A stretch of 64,000 nt of DNA from Mauremys mutica (Eukaryota; Chordata; Testudines; Geoemydidae): the NCBI RefSeq assembly GCF_020497125.1, contig NC_059082.1:30092965-30156964 (forward strand). Reading direction: 5' to 3'. Below, piece by piece: positions 36,001-48,100 of this stretch; positions within the stretch are counted from its first letter, which is position 1, and each line of letters starts with the position of its first letter. The position numbers and the translations under genes were made by a program. A model generated the notes under the pieces. That model searched no databases and was not told the DNA's origin. It worked only from the letters and a program-made list of their open reading frames with translations.

Positions 36001-39000
36001 GCAGTACAAAATTATTTTTGATTAAATAACCACCTATGGAACTGGATTCTGTTATGTGGCCTTCTCTCTCATTATTCTCCAGGTGGACAGGGACTGGGGT
36101 TGTGCAGAGGAAAACAGGGAGAAGATCTTTTGCATCATTTGACATTGAAGCCTTCGGTTGATAGAGTAACATTGATGGGATGCAAAGGAATTTGTGTCAG
36201 CTTCCTTAGCCAGTGTAAAATGGGAACATCCCTAGGCTCTGAGAAGGGAAAAAGAACATCCTGGAAAGCTGGAAGTGGGGGAAGAAGAGAATTTGATTAT
36301 ACTTGCCAAATAACCCAACACACTCAAAACCTCTTGTTCCAGAAACTATTTACAAATGGTAAAACAAATATAACTAAATTTTATACTTATGTGCATATAG
36401 TGCTTTGGCTGCATTTTCTTTGTCAAAGATGATCTGCAAAGCTGAAATAAAAATTAAGCTAAGATCATAAAGTTGCTGAATTCCTCAGCTAACTGGACTG
36501 TTACAGGGAAGGGAACTTCAGCAGAGAGAAAAGTTTTAATGTACCTTTTGAAAAGGATGCACACATACACACACGCAGTATTATGCATGTATAAAATGCA
36601 CTTCCATGTTAACTACAAATAAACCAGAATGAAACATTCTAGAATGCCATCATTGATACTGGAAGTCTCATACTCCTCTGCTATGAGCAACATCCCACAA
36701 TTATGAGATCATCTAGACACATGGGTGAGCATCAGAAAAGGGGACCAAAAGCAAAACACTGAAGGCAACAAATGAGAAGAGGATGACTGGATTCTTCTCT
36801 CTCAGCCGTTTTACACCACTGTCATTCCATTTATTCCATTAACATTACTCCTCATTTACATTATAGTAAATGAGAACAGAATCAGGCCCAATAAGAATAA
36901 AGAAAAGGTCCCAGATACAATTAGAAGGTCCTATGACCTTTGTGACAGCCATTTAATTTAAGGAGACTAGAATTGTTACTACAAGACTAGAGCTCTGCTC
37001 CTGTTCCCAATGAAGTCCACAAGGGTTTTGTCATGGGAACAGGTTCAGGTTCCGTATTACCCTTGAAAATGAATGAACAAAGGAACAGAAGATTAAAATC
37101 TTCAGCTCTTACAATAATACAAAGCATCACTATTTTTTCTTATTTTTGTAATTTTCCATTGTTTTGTAGATATCAGAGTACTATAAAATTATGCTGTGCT
37201 TTCTTATGAAAGAAAAGAGACGTTTGAAAGAGTCATAGTGCAGCTATCGCCTTGCACCTCAAGAACAAACTCAATATTTTAAATGTCATTTGCACAATGG
37301 AATATTTGCCATTTTGGGTATTTTACAATTTGTATTAAAATTTGAACAAACGTGTTTCTAGAGTTTTTTTATTAACTCTGATACAGTACTAACTCTCACA
37401 ATGCTTTACGTTTGTTATGAGGCTACCTTATTTTTTAATTTCATAATATAAAATATATTGTACTTCAATGAAAAGTAGAACTGCTACTGCAACTTAGCAG
37501 TTCAGAAAATCAGGCTTAAATTATGCATTCTACAGCGTGTAATATTCCCATGTTTCACACACATTATATTAGATGTATGATAAATTATTCCATTTTGACT
37601 AAAGCTAAATTTATAACTGAAATCAAAGTTACCACAGCCTGACAATGCATTCGGCGAAGTCAGGTAACACCACTAAAGCAGGTTTGACCAGTCATCAAAA
37701 CATCACATCCAGCTAAAAAGCTAGCTAATTCTGGATCTACCAGAAGTACACTGGGTGATTGCAATTCTTCAAACACAAGATGATTTTTATATTTACAAAG
37801 GCCTATAGGCCTTTGTGTACATCTGTTCCATCCTGCTCCAAAAAATTAGAGGGCGGGCGGGGAAATCAAACATCAGGACAGATTTTCTGATAAGTGTCCT
37901 GTGTTTAGAGGTGAGTGCAACAGTATTTTGTGCGTGCACATGATGGGAAGGTGCACATGAGGGGAAGTCCTGCAAGGTGGAAACCACCCATGACTCCCAC
38001 TGCTTTGAAAGAGGAATTTAGAAAGACGCGTGTTTTAAGATTATATAGAAATTTATTCTGTCACCTATGGTAAAGTTTAGAGACAGGGAAACTTTGGTCA
38101 ATGGAGCATGCGTCAAACTCCTCCAGGTGAGGGCTGCTATAGAAAAATATTTGCCATTAGAAAGCACCTTGAAATTCACCACAAAGAGGATTCCATTTTT
38201 CCCAGTTAATTAATAGTTTGCAATAGGCTGGGTGGTCTTTAACATATTCTGTTTTTGTATGCATCACAATCTCCTACCTTATCATTGAGTAAGACAGCAG
38301 GCAACTTTCCTCCTTCTTTCTTCATCCAGAGGAAGAGATAGTCTTTACATTTGTTTTACATTTATTGCTACAGCTAGCCTCTCCTCAGGCTAACAAAAGC
38401 CCAAATTGAATTCTTCACCGTTTCTCCCCTCCTGCTCTGTGTCATAGGTTCTTCACCAAGGGTCTGCACAAGCGCGTGTCCTTTCATTAAGTGGAGTGAG
38501 GAGTGACTATCTACCAGCACCAGGAACTTCATCCTTAAGCCACCCCAAAAAGAAGCATTTAGCCACAGCTCATGCCCTCTATGCTTCAACATCCAAAGCC
38601 ATTTCCTGTTCTACTTCCTAGGAATCTTCATCCTTTCCAAGGTTATACTCCCACCCCAAAATAAACGAATTTCCCCCTCCTTCCCCTTCCCAGCCATCCA
38701 GTTCTCATTGAGATTCCTTCCAAGATAATCCAATTTGCAAGGTTATCCCCAGCTTTATTACTCCCAGCCTATCACTAGTCTGAAGAAAGGGAACTCCCTA
38801 AACACAGCCTGCCCCCTTCCCAGCATGCTTTGCCTCAGAGCCTGCAACTCTTATCAGCCCTTGGAACTACAAATCCCAGTATTCCTCTGAACTGGCACCA
38901 GGAACAGGTTAGAAATTGATCCAAAGCCTGACTTAAGGGGCTAGCACATCCTGTTATATTTGGGAGTAGTAGAGCGTGCATACATCCCTTTGGGGAGAAA

Positions 39001-41980
39001 TGAAGGAAGGATCTGGTTTTCTTTTGGGGTTTATAGTTAGAGATAGGTGTGAGCCAAATGTCTGCATCTGAATAGCCACAAACTTTGGATTTGTACTTCA
39101 GGCCATCTTTAGTTAAGGTCTGGCTATTTAAGAAGTTATATATTGCTGTAAGGACCAAAGGTCAGATTTAAAGAACATTTCTAGTTTGGCTTTTGGCTGT
39201 GTGGGGACCTTTGAAAGAAAGAAAAAATTACCTCAGGGCGTAACTAGGCAAGCACACAAACAACCTGACACTGTAAGGCACTGAGCAGCCCCTGAAGTGC
39301 TGAAAGTGAGAGTAGGTATGTCCAAGTAGCTCCAATCTAGTAGCATAAGAGGGCTTGGAGAGTCTTTCCTGTAGATCGTGAGAGTGGCTAAATTTGGGTT
39401 TATCAGTTTAGGCTTATTTTTGAATGTCTGGTTTCTCTAAAGGGAGAATAAGTTTTAATGTATATAGTGTGTGCTCTCTTCAGAGTAAGGTGAGAACCCT
39501 ATTTTCTACAAAGTGTTCAATGATTTAAGTTTTTACCCCCAACCTAAAATGAGATAGTTACAGTGAGCAAAGGCAGCAGTTGCCCACCCCCCATGGAACC
39601 CACCCTAAAGTCAATTAGTTGAGAACTTGCTGGTAATTGTTGCTGCAAATACTGTATGGCAGATAGATACTCATGAGTACCTAGGAAACTGATTAAGATC
39701 CGTTGGGATGCTATAGCAGACACTATTAAGAAAAACATATCAGATTAAAAAAAAAAAGAAAAAGTCCTGTTCACTCAAGATCCTCATCCAATCTTGGTCA
39801 ACCTTACTTACTACCAAGTCAAGCTAGTCCTCAATCAACATAGGGCATATAAACCCACTAATGTTCTTTAGGTAGGACAAAGGGAGAAGAAAGGAATAGT
39901 AACCTGGTAGTCCTTCTACTCCAATTATTGTGATACTAGCCCAACCCAACAATCTCAGGTTCAAAGACAAGTATCCAATAATTTTAGCCAACAAAAAACC
40001 TATAATCTTGACATTTTAATTCTTGATACATTCTGAAAGAAAAAAAAAAGCCTCTTATTCCTCAAATGATCTGAAAATAAAAGCAGCCCTACCTAAAATA
40101 ATAACCAGGATTTCTAGACTAGCAGAATAAAATTTCAGTGGAAAAAATTAAGTACTTACCTACCTTTCACTGGCTTAGTTATCTACGAAATTTAGACTTG
40201 CAGAATCTCACTATTCTATAAAAGTTCACTGAACAGATGTAATATCCCTGCACAAGGCTCAATCCATTTTCCTTGAAGTAAAAATTGGTTCTCAGGTAGG
40301 AATAGAACTGTAAGTACAAAGTTAACACCTTTAATGTATAAAAATTGATTTCTTGCATTATTAAGGTTCTGGCTTCAGAAGAACACCATACAAGCTTTCA
40401 GCATCTTCAAAGTCCTGATTAAATCTGACTCGGGTTACCATAATATATCTGTTTTTATTGCAGCAAACAGGAAATAAAGCAAAAATTATTTAACTTCCAT
40501 AATAATTGGGCACTAGTGTAGATCAAAACTGGATTTAAAAACAACTGTTTCTAAAAGGATGAAACACTTCCTCTATATTGTATCCAGCACTCTAAGAGAG
40601 TGAAATTCAGAAATATGTTTTATCCTATAAAATACAGAATAATCTGATTCTTTAGAAATCCTTTAAAGATCTTTATTACTTATTTAACATTTAGATATGT
40701 GGCCTTCATATATGCAATTTCTATTTCTGCTGTAGATGCCCTCTCCCCCAACCTCAAAAAAAAAAATGTAAAAGAAGAGATTGAGCCAACTGGTGTTTAT
40801 GTTACTCATATGATTAGCTTCATTAAAGTGAACAGGAGCCTTCTTGAGAATAAAGTGAAAAGGATTTGGCCACTTATAAACCATGGTCCCAATCTAGCAA
40901 ACACTCAAACATGAGTAGTCTCACTGACTTCAGTGGAACTACTCACAGATGTAAAGTTAGTATTTGCAGCATCAGGACCTAGATGGCTTTATTTATCTCT
41001 TGTTAAAATAAAAATTCATACAAATTTTAATAAGATAGCACTTGGAAATGTTTTTGTATAGGAAAACAAAATATAAATTTAAATATTAATCACTAGCCTT
41101 TTTTTGTATGTCCCAGATATTTTCCTAAGAGTCAGGTTTCAGTGCAGGCACTTGAGATCAATTAGGAAGAAAACAGAATAAATCAGTATGGGCTAAATTT
41201 AAAAATCAGAGATATATCTGCTGACAAAACTAAAACAAAATAAACATTTGGTAACCCAGTATATTTAAAATAAACCAATTATTTCCCTATCAATCTTGAT
41301 TTTTTTTTCATATACATAAAATACATAAAGCTATAAAACGGTGATTTAGAAACAACAGTTTTCTTGGCAGCAATTGTTATGATAGAGAACAGTTGCTTAG
41401 CGATCGCAGACATCCATACAATAACACAAGGATCCTATAATTGAATGAACCAATCAATGTGAAGCTTAGATAATGCTTATAATGGTGGAGACAGAAAATA
41501 AAATGTTCTCTTGTAGACTTCTTTCTTACAGGAATATCTGAGCCATCTTCTTATCATCTAGAAGTGGGTAATATAGAGCAAAATTATGTGGGGTAACCTA
41601 GAAATCTATATATAAAAATTATGCTGCAAACTGTGATATAACAAAATAAATGACTATATCTTGTATATGTACCTCAGCTCATGTTACTATTTGAATTCAT
41701 AGTCTAATGGAATCCAAACACATTTAAATATATTATTTTTTAAGGTCTGAACAACAAAACAAAAGTCATAGCCCCAAATGACTAGGAGGGTTAACAGTGC
41801 TTTAGCTTCCTCCTCTATGTAGTGTTATTTCCCCACATTTCACAACTTAACAGCTGTAATGCATTTAATCAACAAGAAAGAATCAAGTACAATGACTTTT
41901 ACACGGTGCAAGGCATAATACAAATTCCAACACCATCTCATTAGGTTTGCAATTAGTTCATAGTTTCATCTTTCAGAATT
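36000..41980. other. No gene recognised downstream of MCEE
   Basis: AT-rich sequence with no convincing coding exon. A strong donor-like 'gtaggtaagt' on the minus strand near 40155 follows a stop-containing 50-base block, so it is not coding. A 'gacttcagtggaactactca' MITE-like fragment lies at 40885-40985. In mammals NAGK lies downstream, tail-to-tail with MCEE; I see none of it here. Confidence 0.5.
41864..41869 (-). terminator. Probable MCEE polyadenylation signal (ATTAAA)
   Basis: The minus strand reads ATTAAA about 117 bases after the MCEE stop codon, the first acceptable hexamer in a short AT-rich 3' UTR. No cDNA is available here, so longer UTRs cannot be excluded. Confidence 0.45.
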
Positions 41981-41985
41981 ACAGC

Positions 41986-42138
41986 TCAGGCTTGCTCAAG
42001 TTCTACAAGGACGCCATCACAATCTTTAGGGTGGAGAAAAATCACTGGTTTGCCATGCGCCCCTATTTTGGGCTCTTCGCTCAATATTCGGATCTTCTTT
42101 TCCTTCAGTTCTGTCATAGCTGCTTTTATATCATCAAC
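41986..42138 (-). CDS. MCEE: MCEE coding exon 3 (terminal) with stop
   Basis: Acceptor tttttataag|GTTGAT (ag at 42140-42139) opens in phase 0, and TGA lies at 41988-41986. It encodes residues 125-174 of the second VOC half, including IGAHGKPVIFLHPKDCDG and the C-terminal VLVELEQA with the metal-ligand glutamate E170. Confidence 0.95.
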   Translation of the reverse strand, partial: VDDIKAAMTELKEKKIRILSEEPKIGAHGKPVIFLHPKDCDGVLVELEQA

Positions 42139-45100
42139 CTTATAAAAATAAACATGTAGACAATGTGGAACATTAAGTGTATGATTCACAGATTTTACAT
42201 TAGGAACAATAGTGTAGTGCCGTAATAAATATAAAGCACTACATAATTCTAAAATCCAAAAATGCTACAGAAATATGCAGTTACCTGGAGATTTTATCAA
42301 GAAATGTAGCATGTCAAGAAGATTTTGTACTATATTTAATAGTTATGTTTGTTAAGAGAATCACCCCTATAATACATAAACCTTTTAGTTACTTTATAAT
42401 GCAAAATTCATAAATAATCAAAATCAATAGCTATAAACTCCACATTGTTCCTAAATAGTAGATTGTATAGCTTCAGAATATCATTAACCACGGAATGTTT
42501 TCCCATCTAATTGAAGACAGAATCCTGACTCATTAAATCCTGGGGTTATGTACCATTCACCTAGGTTCATCTTGATCTTACCAGAGTTAGGTTTGGTATA
42601 AACTGGTCTCCTCAGAGACACCTTGAACTACCAAGAATAGTAGAGGATAATACACACCGGACTGTGGTCCATTTTCTTACTGGGCAATTGTACTTCATAG
42701 TAAAAGTAGCATCACACATATAATTTCAGGGCAACCTAATAACGGTATTTAACATGGACTAATCCTTAAGTTGTGCCAAATGGTTGTTACTTTGGATGTG
42801 CTAATATAAAGTGAGACTTTGATTCACCCAGATCTCTAATGCATGCTTGTTGGAAGAACAAAATTAACTTTTAGTTTAGCACAACTACCAGTTAATAAAA
42901 TCCTGGCACTAGAATAACAGGAGCGCTGTTTTTCAAGACTGAGGTGCCTGGACATAGCTAAATGGATAAACTTAAAAGATGTAATTGTGAAAACATAAAC
43001 TTTATATAATTGAATTCTACTTCCTCTGCATTTGCACTAAATCCTAATCCTTTTCAACTGAGATTTGTTTTTAAAAATCCTGAAGTCACTGCAGTCATAC
43101 CCACATACTGTTACCAGTTTGCTTTAAAAAAAATGTAATTAAGGGTTCTCTAAAATTAGCAAGTGTAATACTACCCATCACAGAATGTAACCCCTTGAGA
43201 TTCATCCCCTGAGTAGAGAAATCATCACAGCTGCCTGCACTTCCTGCAGAGATAGCTAGCTAAACCAGCCAGAAGGAGAAATGTGGCTGGGCTCAGCTGG
43301 AGTGAATTACTGCATCCCAAGGGATAATAATGAGAGTGACTTGTGAGAGTCTCTGGGTGCATCTCCATTAGGAAAATATCTGCTTAGTGACTGTGTATCA
43401 AGAACAGGTTCCTCTCCTGTTCCACCAGGTGTCCAATATCCTTCCTGAACTGGTGTTAAAGTGTTCTGACCATTCTTTGCCAGTAGCAAATTATTTTCAA
43501 CCCCACTACAATGGGTCATTTTTCTAGGCTAGACTAGAGCTGCTCATTGTCATTTGGCCTTACAGAGGAACCACACCATCCCAATGGAAGCCCTAGAGCT
43601 GTTGGAAGCCTTTTTTGATGCTCTTATCTGAACTCTTTTGACTTTGTTTAGAGAAATTTTAGCGCTAAGAATCTCTTGCAAAGTTCTAGCTGTCAAGAGC
43701 TCCTTCTCATCCATTTAATTTAAACTCTGACCCCTGGATTTTGTGGATCTTAGCTCACTTGATCTGTTACATCTGAAAATATACATTTCTTTTTAACATA
43801 GTATTTTTACATTTCCCAGCAAATGATGACTGAGTGCCACATTTCTTGTATTTTTCAGACTTAACAGTATGCCATCCTTTGACAGTGATCTTTGGTAAAT
43901 TCTGCACTATGAAAGGTCACAGCTCTCTTGCTGAACAGAGCTCTACATGGAATAACATCAGTGTTGCTAACAGTATGCTTCTTGAAGTATCTTTGAAACA
44001 AACAAACACTCCAGCTCCTAAGTAGATATAGAATATCAGGGTTGGAAGGGACCTCAGGAGGTCATCTAGGCCAACCCCCTGCTCAAAGCAGGACCAATCC
44101 ACAGACAGATTTTTACCCCAAATCCCTAAAGAGCCCCCTGAAGGATTGAACTCACAACCCTGGGTTTAGCAGACCAATGTTCACTGAGCTATCCCTCCCC
44201 AGTCATTTTAAAGATTCCTAGTTTGTTCCTCTCTTTGTACCTGTAATTAAGTAGTGTTGCTATTTCTATTACTTAGCAGTTTGGGTATTTTTAAAAACAG
44301 CCCTTACCACATATTATTCCTGTCTTACCCACCCCCACTTCCTGAGTTCTGCTGTAGTCTTAAATTCTTCTAATAGCACTACAAAACAATTCTGCTTAAC
44401 AGCAATTTGAGTAGATTGAATTAGTCTTTTTTTTAATTTCTTGAACTGCAAATAGATACAGTAGTTACACGAAATATAAAACATTCTGATCTACTGAATT
44501 TCTCTGATTTATTATCCACTATATATGTGTGCTTAAATTTGATTTCAAGGGGACTAGGCACAGTAGTAAACTTAAGCCTACAGCTAAAACATTGCAGCAA
44601 CACAGCTGTGCCGCTGTTGCACTTCTGTGAAGACACTACTTATGTCCATGGAAGAGCTTCTCCTGTCAGCATTGGTACTCCACCTCCCCGAGAGGCAGTA
44701 GCCAGGTCAACAGGAGAATTCACACCCCGAGTGATGTAGTTATACTGACCACATTTCCTAGTGTAGGCCAAGCCTTAGTGTTTACAGGATAAGGGCTTAA
44801 ATGTTCCCCTCCCTCCTCTTCATTGTTTGGGAAATGGAGGGGGGGGGGCAGTCATCCCTCCTGACACACAGCCATAGGCAAAAATTGACTCCTGTGGGGA
44901 AAAGTCTACACTTCTTGAAAAGGAACTGTATTTTTCTAGAAATGGTAGATCATAATTTAATGCAGCAAAAATGCCTCTTATTCAAAAGGACAATCAATGA
45001 ACAACCTGGAAAAGAGAACTAATACAAGCATGCTTTTTGTCCCATTTTTCCCCACAATCATGAATGATACACTATATCATCGCTTGTATTAAAATTCAAT

Positions 45101-48100
45101 ATGCTTAAACAGCATTCTGCATAATTATACACTGCCATACATGGGCAAATCATTGCCCCCCCTCACTCCGCCTTTTGTCTTGTTGGTTCTGGTTTTTTTT
45201 CCTGTGTAAGTCATTAATTAAAAGGATTTATTTAAAGTAACTTCTTATTACTGCAGAAATAGACTAATATTATTTAATACTTTACCAAGGTTCTAAACTA
45301 TTGAGCCATGCGAATAGAACAAATTCAGCCCAGGAACTCTGTGCTAGCCTGAATCACAAACAGAATCTATAATTGCCAATATAAAACATTCAGCCCTGGA
45401 AGGAGTTAAAGCAGGAGACTGGTAGCCATTCCCAGGGGACTTGTGTTCTATTCCCTCCTCTACCACTGACTTACTATCTAGCCTAGAACAACTAATTTAA
45501 ACTCACTATGATTCATTTAATGCCTTTATACATGGGAATACCATTTTTATGTTTGTGAAATGTTTTGAGTTCCTTCTGTGAAAGACGATATAAGTGCAAC
45601 TATTAATGAGCAAGATTTTCCCCTAGCCTGTCAACTCAATACTGACCTATGGTCCTTCTACTATTCCAACAGATAGTCAAATGTGGGAGTTTGTTTTCCC
45701 TGTCTCATAAACAGCCAATTGTAGCCTTTTTTTCTATATATGACAAGTTTCCAATTCATATGTAAGAACATCTGAATTAATTAAGGCTTTTTGTTTTAAT
45801 CTTCACTTGCATCTGTTCTACAGTCAATGACAAATTTCCATAGCAACTGAAAATTGGGGCGTTTCCATCTAAACACTCAATACTATTTTTGAATGTTACT
45901 TGTTAATACCAATCCACTACCTTCAAGATTATTTTCTTGTTCAGTGGAGAATACATCCTAAAGTTTTAATATTAAATAATAAATATTCAGGGCAATTATA
46001 ATATTTCAGTTGTGATAAAGAAAATAGGAAATACATACACAAAATACCAATTTACAGACTTTAACACAGATAAAAGGCTCTAAAAGCATGAAGGTGTCTT
46101 TCAGTTTCAGGTAAAATAGTTATCACAATATTAGGTATTAATGGCGTTAACTGTCTGCATAAAGTCTAAAGCTGAGGATTCCTATAATCCCAGGCCAAAA
46201 AAAAAAAGTTAGGATGGATTTAAGTAATTGATATTTACACCCTTATGAGAAAGATTTAATCTGACATCTTGAGAGTTGTCCCATCCAATTTTTATAATTT
46301 TGTATTAAACTGCTGATTTTTTATACATTTTCTGTAAGAATAATGTGAGCTGCTAGGTTTGTGATACCAACTGCTCTACATGTCATTTGAGCAGTGTTAT
46401 ACGGTGATTGGCCTGTCTATACTGACAATCTCTACTTTGAAAATATGGAGGCTTAATTTAGGGGGAAAACTTGGATATGTTATGCATGTGAAGAATTTTC
46501 TGTTTTTCTTTGTAAGTATGTAATTTACTATACTTATAGTTTATGGACACAATCTGGCAATCAATTTAACTTTATTCATGTGAGTAGTTGTATTAAGTTC
46601 AACAGGACTACTCAAATGATTAAAGATATGCATGTGTGTTTATGAGACGGGGCCCTATAAAGTATATGAGGACCATATACAATATGCAACACAACTATGT
46701 GTATATTGTGATAATTTTTAACTTTGATTCTATTCTGAAAAGTAATTGTAAAAAAACAAACAACCACTACTCCCTGTGAATATCCAGATTCATCTCTGAT
46801 TACCTGAAAAAAGATAGGTTTCAGAGTAGCAGCCGTGTTAGTCTGTATCCGTAAAAAGAACAGGAGTACTTGTGGCACCTTAAAGACTAACAAATTTATT
46901 TTAGCATGAGCTTTCGTGAGCTACAGCTCACTTCTTCGGATGCATAGAATGGAACACACAGACAGGGGATATTTATACATACAGAGAACATGAAAAGGTG
47001 GAAGTATGCATAAGACTGTTATGCATACTTCCACCTTTTCATGTTCTCTGTATGTATAAATATCTCCTGTCTGTGTGTTCCATTCTATGCATCCGAAGAA
47101 GTGAGCTGTAGCTCACGAAAGCTCATGCTAAAATAAATTTGTTAGTCTTTAAGGTGCCACAAGTACTCCTGTTCTTTTTACTGAAAAAAGATGTTACTAC
47201 TCTCATCTCTGAGAACCAACACAGCTCTGTGTGTTTTCCCGGGATTCTTTTCTGACTTGCATATTGAATTTTCAACTAAATATCAAATGCAGGAGCTCTG
47301 GTAAAACCCCACTGTCTTCGATTATGCCCTAATTTACACCTGTGCACCCCATTATATAAGATATATAAAAACTGACACACACAGCTTTTTTCCAGTGCAT
47401 GTATTTTGAACATCCTGAAATTGCCACCTGCCTAGTGACCTTGGCAGGACATTGCTACATTCCATGAGTTTGTCCCCATTTCTTTCAGTCTGCACATTAC
47501 AAATGCCAAATACAGTTTGGGCAGATTAAAAAGAAAATAAAGCTGCTTGTATAATGACAATGTGAAATTGGCCTGAATTTCATACTGCAACTTCACTTTT
47601 TATTTGCTGGTCTTCAGTAGAATTTCCCAAATGATAATGACTCAGCATAACCAATGTGGGTTTTTATTCAGGTCGACTCTATTAGAAAGTATGAAGCCCT
47701 TTAACAAGATAAAGATTTTTTTTAAAATATAATAGAAAGTATGAGTGTATTATACCTCAATGCAGATATGATGCATTCCTCCAGCCTTGTTTTTTTGCAG
47801 AAAGCCTGCAATTGGACTTTTTTCTCCCAGAGGGTGCAGCAGTTCTAGCTTTGTGTTTCCCAGCTCCACAAAAATAGTGTAGACGCCATGTTCAGGAAGA
47901 GGAACTGTCTCACTCACCTGGGCTCCTAAAACACTCTTGTAAAAAGACTGGGCCTTCTCCAAATTAGGTACCGCAATTGCTACATGATTGAGTCGCCCCA
48001 GTTTCCACAAAGAGCATGGAACTTTTTGAGTCAAGGTGTGAGACACTGATAAAGTCCGTACTGTGGGTGCTGTAGTTTTCAATCTGTTAAGAAGCCCTGT

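Larger units (their letters stand above)
42139..47755 (-). other. MCEE intron 2
   Basis: 5.6 kb of AT-rich sequence holding a CR1 end, a Harbinger-type MITE, a MIR, a 'gactactca' MITE near 46.55-46.68 kb, and the PLE palindrome. No additional exon with a splice pair is seen. Confidence 0.7.

Noticed and set aside
40155..40215. Exon with strong donor on the minus strand
   Set aside because: All three frames of the putative 50-base exon contain stops or lack a good acceptor.
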